Origin: Cyclobacteriaceae bacterium
Lineage (GTDB): Bacteria; Bacteroidota; Bacteroidia; Cytophagales; Cyclobacteriaceae
DNA: 37,352 nt
Reading direction: 5' to 3'
Assembly (NCBI GenBank): GCA_012033595.1
Contig: JAAUQL010000060.1
Span: forward strand, 1 to 37,352
The first letter of the stretch is position 1; each line of letters begins with the position of its first letter. The notes under the pieces were generated by a model. The model saw only the letters and a program-made list of their open reading frames with translations. It had not been told where the DNA came from and did no database searches. Position numbers and translations under genes: made by a program. Shown piece by piece: positions 1 to 9,138 of this stretch.

Positions 1-50
1 AAAGGGCCTGCAATGCCACCTGCCTAAAGAAAACCAACAGATATAAAAAA

Positions 51-86
51 GCGCCGGACTAAAATGATCGCCCGGCGCTTTTTTTT
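51..86. terminator. Bidirectional rho-independent terminator after araA
   Basis: A 7-bp GC-rich stem (GCGCCGG at 51-57, CCGGCGC at 72-78) is followed by a T-run at 79-86 on the plus strand. On the minus strand it is followed by a T-run, seen as A-run 45-50 on plus. It lies 27 bases past the araA stop and would end the ara operon transcript. The T-run on both sides suggests it also stops transcription entering from the left. Confidence 0.85.
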
Positions 87-112
87 ATACTCTTCGACTT
101 TCGTCTCCTCAC

Positions 113-1621
113 TTAGTATTCCTTGCGTAACTGATAATACACTTCGCTCCACTTCAGTTCATTTTTGAATTGGCGCAAATTGGTATCGTCATCTATGACG
201 GTAAGCTCTATGTCGAACATATCGGCAAAATCTTCCATAAATTCGGTACTGATCGCCTGGCTATAGCAGGTATGGTGTGCTCCTCCGGCAAGTATCCAGG
301 CTGCTGCGGCGGTTTTCAGGTCAGGCTTGGGCTGCCAAAGCACACGGGCAACGGGAAGTTTTGGCAACGGCGCCTCCACTTCTATGGCTTTCACTTCATT
401 TACCAGCAATCTAAAGCGGTTGCCCATATCAATAATGGAGGCATTGATGGCATCGCCAATCGGGGCATCAAATACCAGGCGCACAGGATCGGACTTGCCG
501 CCAATACCCAGCGGATGCACTTCGCAACTTGGCTTACCTTTGGCTATACTCGGGCAAATCTCCAACATGTGAGACCCCAATACACTGTTGTTTCCCGGTT
601 TGAAATGATAGGTATAGTCTTCCATAAAAGAACTGCCGGCCTTCATACCAGTGGCCATCACTTTGATGGCACGCACCAACGCTGCGGTTTTCCAATCGCC
701 TTCAGCGCCAAAGCCATAGCCATCGGCCATCAGCCGCTGAGATGCTATCCCGGGCAACTGAGCCAGTCCATGTAGGTTTTCGAAGGTATCGGTATAGGCC
801 GTAAACCCGCCATCCTGAAGAAATGCGCGCAAACCCAATTCTATTCGGGCAGCCTCTTCAAGCGATTTTCGTTGTGCTCCGCCTTGGCGCATAGACTCCA
901 TCATGGTGTATTGCTCATCGTATTCTTTGACCAGTGTCTGGATTTCTGCATCAGAGACTTGGTTCAGAAAAGCCACTACATCGCCGAGGCCGTAACCATT
1001 GACGGCGTAGCCAAACTTGATCTGAGCAGCCACTTTGTCTCCTTCGGTAACGGCCACCTGACGCATATTATCGCCAATACGGGCCACCTTCATGCTTTGC
1101 ATGTCGGCTTTGGCACATGCCACACGCGACCAGATATTCACTTTTTGAACCACCTCATCGTCTTGCCAATGACCCACCACCACTTTTCTATTGAGGCGCA
1201 TACGCGAATTGATGAAGCCAAATTCCCTGCCGCCGTGGGCAGATTGGTTTAGATTCATAAAATCCATGTCGATGGTAGACCAGGGAATGTCCCTGTTGTA
1301 TTGCGTGTGCAGGTGAACCATGGGTTTTTGAAGGATTTTCAAACCACCAATCCACATTTTTGCTGGAGAGAAAGTGTGCATCCAGGCAATAATGCCCACA
1401 CAGTTAGTGGTGCTATTGGCGTCGAGCGCAAGCTGATAAATGGCGTCGGGCGTGGTCAGCACCGGCTTGAAAACCACCCTTACGGGAATGGTGTCAGATG
1501 TGTCGAAAGCGGTGGCTATTTCCTGAGAATGTGTGGCTACCTGTTTTAATGTTTCTTCTCCATAGAGATGCTGGCTGCCGGTCACAAACCAAACTTCATA
1601 TTGGCTGAGCGAGTTGTTCAT
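113..1621 (-). CDS. araA: L-arabinose isomerase
   Basis: AraA converts L-arabinose to L-ribulose in the cytoplasm, the first step of arabinose catabolism. The 502-aa product has the usual family length (about 500). The metal and catalytic residues known from the family are present at the expected places: Glu307, Glu334, His351 and His450. The N-terminus [13 protein letters not shown] is the classic AraA start. It is the last gene of the minus-strand operon symporter-araR-araD-araB-araA, 57 bases after araB, and is followed by a strong terminator. Expression should follow the single promoter upstream of the symporter and be controlled by the Nudix-type AraR. Nothing is unusual in the frame or length. 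Confidence 0.97.
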   Translation of the reverse strand: MNNSLSQYEVWFVTGSQHLYGEETLKQVATHSQEIATAFDTSDTIPVRVVFKPVLTTPDAIYQLALDANSTTNCVGIIAWMHTFSPAKMWIGGLKILQKPMVHLHTQYNRDIPWSTIDMDFMNLNQSAHGGREFGFINSRMRLNRKVVVGHWQDDEVVQKVNIWSRVACAKADMQSMKVARIGDNMRQVAVTEGDKVAAQIKFGYAVNGYGLGDVVAFLNQVSDAEIQTLVKEYDEQYTMMESMRQGGAQRKSLEEAARIELGLRAFLQDGGFTAYTDTFENLHGLAQLPGIASQRLMADGYGFGAEGDWKTAALVRAIKVMATGMKAGSSFMEDYTYHFKPGNNSVLGSHMLEICPSIAKGKPSCEVHPLGIGGKSDPVRLVFDAPIGDAINASIIDMGNRFRLLVNEVKAIEVEAPLPKLPVARVLWQPKPDLKTAAAAWILAGGAHHTCYSQAISTEFMEDFADMFDIELTVIDDDTNLRQFKNELKWSEVYYQLRKEY

Positions 1622-1678
1622 ATATTTCTGTCTTTAATATTTAATCTTAGATTTAAAAAGTGTAGCAAACCTGCTTTC

Positions 1679-3352
1679 TTAACTTATACCTTCTATAAAA
1701 TCACCAAATTTGGAATACGTTTCATAGAGCGGCTTATAAAGGGCTACATTTTCCTGGTTGGGGTGATATTCGGCATCGAAGCCGCCGCCCATATTCTTTT
1801 TGGCACTTTCCACATTTGGATAAATACCGGAAGCTACTGCGGCAAGCATGGCCGCGCCAAGCGCCGGGGTTTGTTCCGATTTTGCCACTTTTATGGGCAT
1901 ATCGAGCACATCGGCCATCACCTGCATCACATAAGGTGACTTTTTGGCCACTCCCCCCAGAGCCACCACCTTTCTAATCGGTATGCCTTCGGAAATGAAC
2001 CTGTCGACAATTTTTTTAGAACCAAAACAGGTTGCTTCCACGAGTGATTTAAAAATAGCCGGAGCATCTGAGCCCAGGTTAAGCCCCAGGATAGCCCCTT
2101 TTAAGGATTGATTGGCATCGGGTGTGCGGCGACCATTCATCCAGTCCAGAGCCACTATTCCCGATTCGCCGATGGGCATTTTTGCCGCTTCTTCAGATAG
2201 GCGGGCTATGATGCCATCACCCATCTCTTCTATCAGCCTTTCCTTAGTCGCTTCATCTATTACTTCCGATTTTTTCAACAGTTCAACACCTGGCCACATC
2301 AGTACATTTTTGAACCAGGCATATATATCGCCAAAGGCAGATTGACCTGCTTCTAAACCAAGCATGCCCGGCACGATAGATCCGTTTACCTGACCACAAA
2401 TACCTTTTACGAGCTTGTCCCCTGCTTCGTCGAAGGGTGCTACCAACATATCGCAGGTAGAGGTACCCATCACCTTACTCAGGGTGTATGCTTCTATTTC
2501 GCCTCCTACTGCACCTGCATGGGCATCGAAGGTGCCGGCACCTATCACTACAGAAGTGCTCAGGCCCAGCTTTTCAGCCCATTCTTGCGAAAGCGTTCCG
2601 ACAGGTTCATCGGCAGTATAGGTATTCGTGTACAATCGCTCACGCAGTCCGGCAAGCATCGGGTCTAGTTTAATGAGAAATGCTTCATCAGGCAATCCGT
2701 CAAAATCTTCGTGCCACATGGCTTTATGTCCTGCAGCGCATCTGCTGCGTTTTAAGGTCAAAGGGTTGGTGGATCCGGTAAGCATGGCGGGTATCCAGTC
2801 GCAATGCTCTACCCATGAAAATGCTGCCTCGCGTACTTTTTGGTCTTCGCGGATTACATGAAGCAATTTGGCCCAAAACCACTCTGATGAGTAGATGCCA
2901 CCTTCGAATCGGGTGAAATCTGTGCCCCCCCAGCTCCTGGCCAATTCATTAATTTCCTCAGCCTCAGCTACTGCCGTATGGTCTTTCCACAACACAAACA
3001 TGGCATTGGGGTTTTCGGCAAATTCGGGGGTCAAAGAAAGTGGTGTTCCCGCCTCATTGACTGCCACCGGAGTGGAGCCGGTGGTGTCAACTGACAGACC
3101 AACCACGCTGCCAGCCACAGAGGGCTCACACTTTGCCAGTACACGGGTGATGGTTTGTTCCAGGCCTTCGAGGTAGTCGAGTGGGTGCTGACGAAATTGA
3201 TTTTTTGCCGGCTGGCAATAGTCTCCCTTTTTCCATCTTGGATAGTGGAATACCGAACTTGCGAGTTCCGTTCCGTCTGAGGTATCGACCACCACCGACC
3301 TTACCGAGTCCGATCCGTAGTCCACTCCAATCACATATTTTTTATTGTTCAT
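1679..3352 (-). CDS. araB: L-ribulokinase
   Basis: This kinase phosphorylates L-ribulose to L-ribulose 5-phosphate with ATP. The 557-aa protein is a two-domain FGGY carbohydrate kinase. The N-terminal phosphate-binding motif is GVDYGSDSVRS (residues 9-19), and the C-terminal ATPase-fold block contains ALGGVAKKSPYVMQV. The length fits AraB (about 560) better than glycerol or xylulose kinases (about 500), and the position between araD and araA settles the identity. It sits 74 bases downstream of the araD stop on the minus strand. Several T-runs of six or seven bases lie inside this gene without breaking the frame, which is relevant to the frameshifts seen elsewhere in the window. Confidence 0.96.
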   Translation of the reverse strand: MNNKKYVIGVDYGSDSVRSVVVDTSDGTELASSVFHYPRWKKGDYCQPAKNQFRQHPLDYLEGLEQTITRVLAKCEPSVAGSVVGLSVDTTGSTPVAVNEAGTPLSLTPEFAENPNAMFVLWKDHTAVAEAEEINELARSWGGTDFTRFEGGIYSSEWFWAKLLHVIREDQKVREAAFSWVEHCDWIPAMLTGSTNPLTLKRSRCAAGHKAMWHEDFDGLPDEAFLIKLDPMLAGLRERLYTNTYTADEPVGTLSQEWAEKLGLSTSVVIGAGTFDAHAGAVGGEIEAYTLSKVMGTSTCDMLVAPFDEAGDKLVKGICGQVNGSIVPGMLGLEAGQSAFGDIYAWFKNVLMWPGVELLKKSEVIDEATKERLIEEMGDGIIARLSEEAAKMPIGESGIVALDWMNGRRTPDANQSLKGAILGLNLGSDAPAIFKSLVEATCFGSKKIVDRFISEGIPIRKVVALGGVAKKSPYVMQVMADVLDMPIKVAKSEQTPALGAAMLAAVASGIYPNVESAKKNMGGGFDAEYHPNQENVALYKPLYETYSKFGDFIEGIS

Positions 3353-3426
3353 TTATCTTAAAATTTAGTTTCGGGCACTTTGTAAGCTGTCCAAATAACT
3401 TGCAGCGTGCTACACATGCTTTTTAG

Positions 3427-4113
3427 CTATTTTTGACCATAATATGCATTTTTTCCATGCTTTCGCAAATAATGCTTATCGAGCAATACCCGATCTATTT
3501 GACCCACCTTGTTGATATCCAAAGTGTAATAGGCCATTTTTGCCACCGCTTCCAAGACCACGGCATTATGAACCGCGTCGTGAGCGTCTTTGCCCCAGGC
3601 GAATGGCCCATGGCTATTGACCAAAACGCCCGGAATGGCATTGGCATCCAAATCGCGAAAGCGCTCCACAATCACATGACCGGTCTGCGCTTCATAGCCG
3701 GACTCAATTTCGTCGGCGCGCAACTTACGGGTACAAGGAATTTCGCCATAGAAATAGTCGGCATGGGTAGTGCCGAGGGCAGGCACCGGCTTACCGGCCT
3801 GCGCCCAGATGGTCGCCCATTCGGAGTGGGTATGCACCACCCCGCCTATCTCGGGAAACTTATTGTACAGCACCACATGGGTGTCGGTATCTGAAGACGG
3901 TTTAAAATCGCCCTCCACCACCTTGCCTTCCATATCGACCACTACCATATCTTCGGGCTTCATGGCCTCATAGCTCACGCCACTGGGCTTGATGGCGATC
4001 AGGCCCTGTTGACGGTCAATAGCGCTCACATTGCCCCAGGTAAAGATCACCAGACCGTGCTTTACCAGGTCAAGATTAGCTCGAAATACATCTTCTTTTA
4101 ACTTTTTAAGCAT
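3427..4113 (-). CDS. araD: L-ribulose-5-phosphate 4-epimerase
   Basis: AraD interconverts L-ribulose 5-phosphate and D-xylulose 5-phosphate, delivering arabinose carbon to the pentose-phosphate pathway. The 228-aa product is a class II aldolase/AraD-fold protein. The zinc ligands are visible as the HTH pair His94 and His96 and a later His168 in NSHGPFAWG. The C-terminal tyrosine pair (AYYGQK) matches the catalytic tyrosine region of the family. The gene starts 45 bases after the stop of the Nudix regulator gene and precedes araB. The araD-araB-araA order is shared with other Bacteroidota arabinose loci, to my knowledge. Confidence 0.96.
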   Translation of the reverse strand: MLKKLKEDVFRANLDLVKHGLVIFTWGNVSAIDRQQGLIAIKPSGVSYEAMKPEDMVVVDMEGKVVEGDFKPSSDTDTHVVLYNKFPEIGGVVHTHSEWATIWAQAGKPVPALGTTHADYFYGEIPCTRKLRADEIESGYEAQTGHVIVERFRDLDANAIPGVLVNSHGPFAWGKDAHDAVHNAVVLEAVAKMAYYTLDINKVGQIDRVLLDKHYLRKHGKNAYYGQK

Positions 4114-4158
4114 ATTTTTTATGATTTACCATATTTGTTTCATCACCCGGAAAAGCCT

Positions 4159-4848
4159 TTATATTTCGAAGAGCAACCCGGATTCATTGAGCTTGCGATA
4201 CTTTTCCTGATCGAACTGAAAATAAAATGCACCTCGTTTTGACACACCTTTTTCCTTTTCATTCAATTTTCTAAGCACCTTCATCGAAAGTATTTTCTTT
4301 CTGAAATTAGCGTTGTCGAGCCGCTGCTGCATGATGGCTTCATAGAGCTTTTGCAATTGCGGTATCGTGAATTTCTCTGGCAGAAGCTCGAAACCTATCG
4401 GCTCAAAGCGCGACTTGTGCCTGATAATGCCCAGCGCCATGGACACCATATGTCCGTGGTCAAAAATCAACCTGGGTATTTTGTCTATATCGATCCATTC
4501 TGCGCCATGGCTCTTGGTCAGCTCCTTGTCCGATTCGTCAATTTTTATCAACGCATAAAATGCGGTAGAAACAACCCGTTCGCCCGGATCGCGATCGATA
4601 TCACTAAAGGTGAAAAACTGCTCTAAAAACACATTGCGCAAGCCAGTCCACTTGGTCAGTACCCTTTGTGCAGCATATTCCAGATTTTCACCCTCCTTCA
4701 AAAAATCCCCCATCAAAGACCAATTGTCCTTTTCGGGAAGCCGGCTTCTTTTGACAAGGAGCAACTTCAACTGCTCCTTGTCAAAACCAAATATCACACA
4801 GTCAACAGCCAATAAATGCTTCGGTTCGCCCGAATAAAAATCAGCCAT
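4159..4848 (-). CDS. araR: Nudix-fold arabinose regulator (AraR type)
   Basis: The 229-aa protein has an N-terminal Nudix-hydrolase fold (about residues 10-145) and a C-terminal winged-helix part (about 150-225). The Nudix box region (residues 47-70, from GDFLKEGENL) keeps the glycine and first glutamate. The REx2EE core is replaced by RVLTKW, so pyrophosphatase activity is very unlikely. This is the hallmark of NrtR/AraR-type transcription factors, in which the Nudix domain became an effector sensor. In Bacteroides, AraR of this family represses arabinose genes and is released by L-arabinose. Here the gene lies inside the operon it would control, 4 bases upstream of the symporter stop side and 45 bases before araD. 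The assignment to arabinose rests on the neighbours; the fold assignment is firm. Confidence 0.88.
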   Translation of the reverse strand: MADFYSGEPKHLLAVDCVIFGFDKEQLKLLLVKRSRLPEKDNWSLMGDFLKEGENLEYAAQRVLTKWTGLRNVFLEQFFTFSDIDRDPGERVVSTAFYALIKIDESDKELTKSHGAEWIDIDKIPRLIFDHGHMVSMALGIIRHKSRFEPIGFELLPEKFTIPQLQKLYEAIMQQRLDNANFRKKILSMKVLRKLNEKEKGVSKRGAFYFQFDQEKYRKLNESGLLFEI

Positions 4849-4852
4849 TTGA

Positions 4853-6744
4853 CTACCAGAATAAGAAATACAATAGTGTGAATATGACTACAATGCCAAA
4901 AGCGGCAATATTGAATGCCGGGCCAGTTTCAAATATTTTCTTATCTACTTCTATAGCATTTACGTCTGCGCTTTTCATCTTCACATTAGTGATGAGAATA
5001 ACACCTACAAAAGCCAGCATGGTAGAAAACATATATATTGATGAAAACGCCAGATGCTCCAGTGCTTCAGACATGGTGAGGCCAAGCACCACGCCAATAG
5101 CTGCGATTACTATTAGTGCCCAGCCGGTATTGAGTGCCGCCTTTCCCATAAAACTCTCCGGGCAGGCAGATTGTACTTTTTTACCTTTGTCGATGAAGCT
5201 CACCACTGAGGCAATCAATACCAATATGATGAACACATAGCCCATTCGAAGCTGGAATGGCGCATCGGGCATGGTGATTTTAAATAAAATACTTGCAGGA
5301 AAGGTAGCTATGGCTGTCCACCAGGCTGCATTGACCGTGGCCTGTCTCCAGAAGAGCCCCATGAAAAATACCACACAAACGCCAGGATAAATAAAACCCG
5401 TGTACTCCTGTATGTACTGGAATGCCTGGTCGAGTCCTCCCAAAAGCGGTTGCGCCGCCAGAGAAGCAATAAACAGCGCTGCAAAAGCCACGATGCGACC
5501 CACCCTGACGAGCTGCTTGTTGCTGGCATCTTTGTTCATATAGTTCTTGTAGATGTCCATGGTAAAAATAGTGGAGGTACTATTGATCATGGAAGCAAGC
5601 GACGAAACTATAGCCGCTATGAGCGCAGCAAAGGCCAGACCGCGTACACCTGCAGGCACAAAGTTTTTCAGTAGCCAGGGATAGGCCTCGTCAGATTTGG
5701 CTATTTCGCCTATCAATTCTACCGGCTTGCCTATCATCACGCCAAGTTCTGCGGGGGTGTAATTATTGACAAGCACATAGGCGGTGATGCCCGGAATAAT
5801 GACCAGCAAAGGAATGATGAGTTTTAAATATCCGGCAAATACAAGACCTTTTTTGGCATGCTCCAGCGATTTGGCTGCAAGACCCTTTTGGATGATATAC
5901 TGATTGAAACCCCAATAACCAAAGTTGGTGAGCCACATGGCGCCAAATAGTACCGCCAATCCGGGAAGATCGTAAAAAGCATCTTTGGTAGTGAGCACTG
6001 CCCCGGTTTCGGGATCGACCGTATTGGGTATGATCATTTGTCCTTTGGTCAGAATCATGTCGAAATGGTCGCGACCTTTCTCATAAATCTCGGCAAATCC
6101 ATGTATGATGCTGCCCCCACCCACTGCATTGAGCGCCAGAAAAGTAGTGACCAATCCGCCTCCTATCAAAAAGACCACCTGGATCACATCCGTCCATGCT
6201 ACGGCTTTCAGTCCGCCATAAATGGAATAAATCCCCGAAATAAGCGCCAAACCAATAATGCCATACATCAAAGGTACGCCCATGATTTTTCCATGGCCAG
6301 GGCACCCAGATAAGACACCGTGGTAAGGTTGACAAAAACATACACCAACAACCAAAAAACCGCAAAAACGGTACTGACGCCCCGGGTAAAGCGCAACTGC
6401 AAAAACTGAGGCATGGTGTAAATTTTCTTCTCAATAAATATGGGCAGAAAGTATTTGCCCACCACGATTAGCGTAATGGCCGCGACCCACTCATAGGCTG
6501 CTATGCCCAATCCGGTCACAAAGCCCGAGCCCGACATGGCTATGAAGTGCTCGGCAGATATATTGGCGGCAAGCAGCGAAGCGCCGATAGCCCACCAGGT
6601 AAGAGACTTATTCGCCAGAAAATAATCGTCGGCTGTCTTTTCTTCTCCCTTTTTGGTCCTCGAAATCCAAAGACCAAGCCCCACGATCAGTAGCGCATAA
6701 AGCCCAAATACAACATAGTCAATTGCTGAAAAGTGTGTTTCCAT
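4853..6744 (-). CDS. Sodium/sugar symporter (SSS family), frameshifted
   Basis: First gene of the ara operon and the probable Na+-coupled L-arabinose importer. Two overlapping frames encode one protein. The N-terminal part (start 6744, METHFSAIDYVVFGLYALL) covers about 153 residues with the typical SSS start, including ADDYFLANKSLTWW. The rest (about 477 residues) continues in the next frame from IMGVPLMYG to the stop at 4853. Joining them needs one extra base at the T5 run 6286-6290 on plus (A5 in the coding strand). GAAAAAATCATG then reads E-K-I-M-G as in homologues. The repaired product is about 630 aa with a dozen or more hydrophobic segments. I think an assembly error is likelier than a pseudogene, because the downstream frame is undamaged and the rest of the operon is intact. 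Confidence 0.88.
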
Positions 6745-6786
6745 TTTTATTTTGTCTTAGTTCCTTTTAGTAGTAGTATAAAAAAT

Positions 6787-6811
6787 AATAAAGGTAAAAA
6801 TAACCTTTATT
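6787..6811. promoter_or_regulatory. Candidate AraR operator (inverted repeat)
   Basis: A perfect 9-bp inverted repeat, AATAAAGGT (6787-6795) and ACCTTTATT (6803-6811), has a 7-bp AT-only spacer. On the minus strand it lies just downstream of the predicted -7 element and upstream of the symporter start at 6744. A bound repressor there would block initiation or early elongation. Its identity as the AraR site is inferred only from symmetry and position. Confidence 0.5.
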
Positions 6812-6822
6812 TAATATCTCCG

Positions 6823-6856
6823 CAAAACTATTTCAATCTTTTTATACCAGATACAA
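6823..6856 (-). promoter_or_regulatory. Predicted ara operon promoter
   Basis: On the minus strand a TTG (6856-6854) is followed after 23 bases by TAGTTTTG (6830-6823). This fits the Bacteroidota consensus TTG-N17-23-TAnnTTTG. The predicted start site falls near 6816, about 70 bases before the symporter ATG, with the inverted repeat in between. Confidence 0.5.
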
Positions 6857-7213
6857 TAAGGAGGCGCACATAAAAGAATTGCACGGATGATTTCCACCCG
6901 CTGCCAAACAAGGCTTGCACACGAAAAGGAAAAAAAGAATGCGCTGGTGCCGGGCATCATGTATCCTGTACGTGATGCGGTAAACTGGTTTTGGGTTTAG
7001 GCTATTGAGGGAAACAAGTCCCGAAAAAGGAATACATTATAGCCGCCTGCTTTGCCGCCTGATGTGACCCGGCAAACAAATAATTTTTTCTGCTCAATTT
7101 TTGTTAACATAATTTAACCAGACTGCGCCCTCGATTCCCTTTTTTTTATTTTTTCAACGAGTGACCTGCTTTATCTAATGCATTTTGCCCGGTTTTATCA
7201 AAGTTTATGCTGG
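6857..7213. other. Intergenic region without recognisable gene
   Basis: Between the ara promoter and the toxin gene end I find no convincing coding frame on either strand. The stretch has several T-rich runs (for example 7139-7147 and 7149-7156) but no clean terminator hairpin. It marks the left boundary of the accessory patch. Confidence 0.4.
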
Positions 7214-7507
7214 TTAATCCTTTTCTCGTAATGCACTTAATGTTTTTTTCGAGTAGGCTTCCCCACGGGGCACCAAGTACTCAAAGCATACCTTTTCCCC
7301 ATCCACATGGAAAATAAAAAATGCACGTAAGCTGCCAATCCTTAATCGATAGCTGCGGCTGTATCCAATAAGCTTTTCACAATCCGTCAAACTTTCTATT
7401 GTTTTGGCCTCTTTGACTTCACGGATTGAATTTGCTACGGACTTTTGCATTTTCCCAGACTGCTTTCTGTATGCCTTTTGAAAATTTTTGGAGTATTCAA
7501 CATTCAT
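7214..7507 (-). CDS. RelE/ParE-family toxin
   Basis: A 97-aa basic protein with the RelE/ParE fold signature. It starts with a helix-rich NVEYSKNFQKAYRK and then carries the strand block YRLRIGSLRAFFIF, which matches the conserved Y-R-x-R-x-G-x-x-R core of the superfamily. It ends with a short lysine-rich tail. Such toxins either cut mRNA at the ribosome (RelE) or inhibit gyrase (ParE); the sequence does not decide between them. The ATG overlaps the stop of the upstream antitoxin gene by 4 bases, the usual arrangement of a co-translated toxin-antitoxin pair. Confidence 0.8.
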   Translation of the reverse strand: MNVEYSKNFQKAYRKQSGKMQKSVANSIREVKEAKTIESLTDCEKLIGYSRSYRLRIGSLRAFFIFHVDGEKVCFEYLVPRGEAYSKKTLSALREKD

Positions 7508-7749
7508 AGTCCCATTTCTTTCTCAAAGGCTGCCTTTTCCTTTTCATCCAAATAGCCTTCTACGGGTTGGGTCTGTTTCAAATAAGCATATAGACTGGAA
7601 TCTTTCAAGTTTTCCGCTTTTTCCCTCAAAGAATTTTCTATCAATGCCTTTAGGTTCGTTCCCTTTTCTGCGGCATCGATCGACAGGATGCGGAACGTAT
7701 CTGGATCAATGTCTATAACCTTTCTTTTTTTCGTCTCTTTTGCTTCCAT
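7504..7749 (-). CDS. Antitoxin partner of RelE/ParE toxin
   Basis: A small, lysine- and glutamate-rich protein of 81 aa from the ATG at 7749. A TTG at 7773 would give 89 aa, but the predicted -7 element overlaps it, so I prefer 7749. The N-terminal part contains KRKVIDIDPDTFRILSIDAAEKGTNLKALIENSL. This has the pattern of a short strand followed by two helices, as in ribbon-helix-helix DNA-binding antitoxins. The C-terminal acidic stretch would wrap the toxin. It precedes the toxin gene with a 4-base overlap and probably autoregulates the pair. Confidence 0.72.
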   Translation of the reverse strand: MEAKETKKRKVIDIDPDTFRILSIDAAEKGTNLKALIENSLREKAENLKDSSLYAYLKQTQPVEGYLDEKEKAAFEKEMGL

Positions 7750-7770
7750 TTCAATTTTTGGTTTGCTATA

Positions 7771-7778
7771 CAAATATA
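7771..7778 (-). promoter_or_regulatory. Possible -7 element of the toxin-antitoxin pair
   Basis: TATATTTG on the minus strand matches TAnnTTTG and lies 22 bases before the antitoxin ATG at 7749, in a very AT-rich stretch (7765-7812). No TTG is found at the expected -33 distance, so this is only a partial match. Confidence 0.3.
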
Positions 7779-7977
7779 TACAATATATACCATATACTTT
7801 ATATACATTACATGCGCGCTCAAAAGTGTCTGCTTTTCAGATCATAACTTTAACCAGCTGATTATCTCATATCTATTTTAATACTGGCACAAAGTTAGGC
7901 TTAGGCTGGAACATACATGCAAGAAATTCCGTCATAAACCCGCTAGCACCCGCTTTTTCCATTTATTCCGTCGCTTC

Positions 7978-8550
7978 TTGCGCAAGACCCCCCCCACAAT
8001 CCCTCGCACTTCCAGCCAAAGCCTTGTGCCGCACCATAATTTAAAATATGATATTGTGGAACAGATTAGAGAAATTAAACCTTTTGAAAAACATCTTAAC
8101 GAACCTTTCTTGCTGGCCACGGAAATTACCCTTTCTTACAAAAACCATGTGAAAGCTTCTTTGCGACCAAAAATCACTTCTTCCAAAGATGCTTATGATA
8201 TCTTGATCAACACTTGGGCTGATTCCAAAATAGAGTTTGTTGAGCATTTTAAAGTCCTCCTTTTGAACCGGGCCAATAAAGTACTGGGTCTCTATGAAGT
8301 TTCCACTGGTGGGATTTCCGGGACTGTTGTTGATCCAAAGCTTATCTTTGCTGCTGCTCTTAAGGCAAATAGTTCTTCTATCATAATGGCCCATAACCAT
8401 CGTTCGGGAAACCTGGATCCGAGCCAGCAAGACAAATTTTTGACTACGAAAATCAAGCAAGGAGGTCAGTTTTTGGATTTACCATTGATTGATCATCTTA
8501 TCGTTACCAGCGAAAGATACCATTCGTTCGCAGATGAAGGGCTTCTTTGA
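7978..8550 (+). CDS. RadC-like JAB/MPN domain protein
   Basis: The frame encodes a RadC-type JAB domain protein, a family common on Bacteroidota mobile elements and near plasmid genes. The conserved core starts around EITLSYKNHVKAS, contains the typical block LLLNRANKVLG, and ends with HSFADEGLL. The JAMM metal motif is complete: His-Asn-His, seven residues, Ser, two residues, Asp (HNHRSGNLDPSQQD). The usual HNHPSG reads HNHRSG. There is no ATG in frame before the domain. The frame opens at TTG 7978; GTG 8056 or TTG 8110 are alternatives closer to where homologues begin, and none has a clear ribosome site. The gene could be 5'-damaged: a C8 run lies at 7988-7995. The biochemical role of these proteins is not established. 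Confidence 0.75.
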   Translation: MRKTPPTIPRTSSQSLVPHHNLKYDIVEQIREIKPFEKHLNEPFLLATEITLSYKNHVKASLRPKITSSKDAYDILINTWADSKIEFVEHFKVLLLNRANKVLGLYEVSTGGISGTVVDPKLIFAAALKANSSSIIMAHNHRSGNLDPSQQDKFLTTKIKQGGQFLDLPLIDHLIVTSERYHSFADEGLL

Positions 8551-8654
8551 AGCCTTTTTAATCAATGAATAAAAAAAAATTAACTGTTTTCGATTTTAAC
8601 AGGTTTTTCCGCTTTTTCAGCGACTTTTATAGTGTAATGCGTTCCTTTACTCTC

Positions 8655-8930
8655 TCATTTTAGAAAGGCCAGCACCTGGTCGCATTCAGTTACTATCAAA
8701 TGATATCTTTTCAATGGTGCGCCCCGGCCGTGCTTGTCATATTCAGGCAAAAATATGAAGGTGGAGATGCCCTTTTCTTTTGCCAGGGCTTCGGCCATCT
8801 GATCCGCGCCCTTTGCCCCCCCGGACACTATTGCCGTGAGTGCAACTTCGCCATGGAGCTTGTTGTCCAGCTGCTTGCGCAGCATGGCTTCATCCGTGAA
8901 TTCCCTGGATCCTATTACTGCTAATTTCAT
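8655..8930 (-). CDS. DUF2493 / SLOG-family nucleotide-binding protein
   Basis: A 91-aa single-domain Rossmann-like protein. It begins MKLAVIGSREFTD, has the glycine-rich SGGAKGADQMAEALA motif and ends in CDQVLAFLK, the pattern of DUF2493 (YspA-like, SLOG superfamily). Members are thought to bind nucleotides or nucleotide-derived ligands and often sit on plasmids and phages; no activity is proven for this subgroup. The ATG overlaps the stop of the small membrane-protein gene upstream by 4 bases (ATGA), so the two are probably translated together. Confidence 0.75.
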   Translation of the reverse strand: MKLAVIGSREFTDEAMLRKQLDNKLHGEVALTAIVSGGAKGADQMAEALAKEKGISTFIFLPEYDKHGRGAPLKRYHLIVTECDQVLAFLK

Positions 8931-9090
8931 CCTTTACCAACTGATTGTAGAAAAAGCATAATGGCAAAAAACCACAATATGCCTATGATTGCAAAAATCC
9001 CACAGCACCCCTAACAGTGAATACCATATTTTTCCCTATTTTATACAAACCCCACGCAACAGCGATGAATATTAATGAGCCTAACCACAT
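8927..9090 (-). CDS. Small two-helix membrane protein, frameshifted
   Basis: From the ATG at 9090 a frame reads MWLGSLIFIAVAWGLYKIGK, a first hydrophobic segment, but stops after 35 codons. If one A is added to the A5 run at 8993-8997 on plus, the protein continues through a second hydrophobic segment (FFAIIGILWFFAIMLFLQ) and ends at a TGA that overlaps the start of the DUF2493 gene. The repaired product is 54 aa, mostly two membrane helices with a short basic linker. The exact 4-base stop-start overlap supports a real gene. I do not recognise the family. A small membrane partner next to a SLOG-type nucleotide sensor is suggestive but unproven. Confidence 0.5.
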
Positions 9091-9138
9091 GAGTACTAAA
9101 TTTTAAGTTGATAATTTCATTTAATCTCTTTTAACCGC

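Noticed and set aside
170-775. 201-aa open frame opposite araA, and many similar long frames opposite araB, the beta-barrel protein and hoxF
   Set aside because: They are antisense shadows of strongly supported genes and carry no family motifs.
6286-6290. Programmed -1/+1 frameshifting as explanation for the broken symporter and other genes
   Set aside because: The lesions affect unrelated genes, the sites lack a common slippery heptamer with a downstream structure, and simple base loss explains all cases.
7765-7812. ATATAC-rich stretch that could be a repeat array or origin-like DNA
   Set aside because: The units are irregular and short; a promoter region of the toxin-antitoxin pair explains the AT-richness.
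8571-8616. Possible terminator hairpin after the JAB gene (CTGTT...AACAG followed by T5)
   Set aside because: The stem is only 5 bp and AT-rich; too weak to call.
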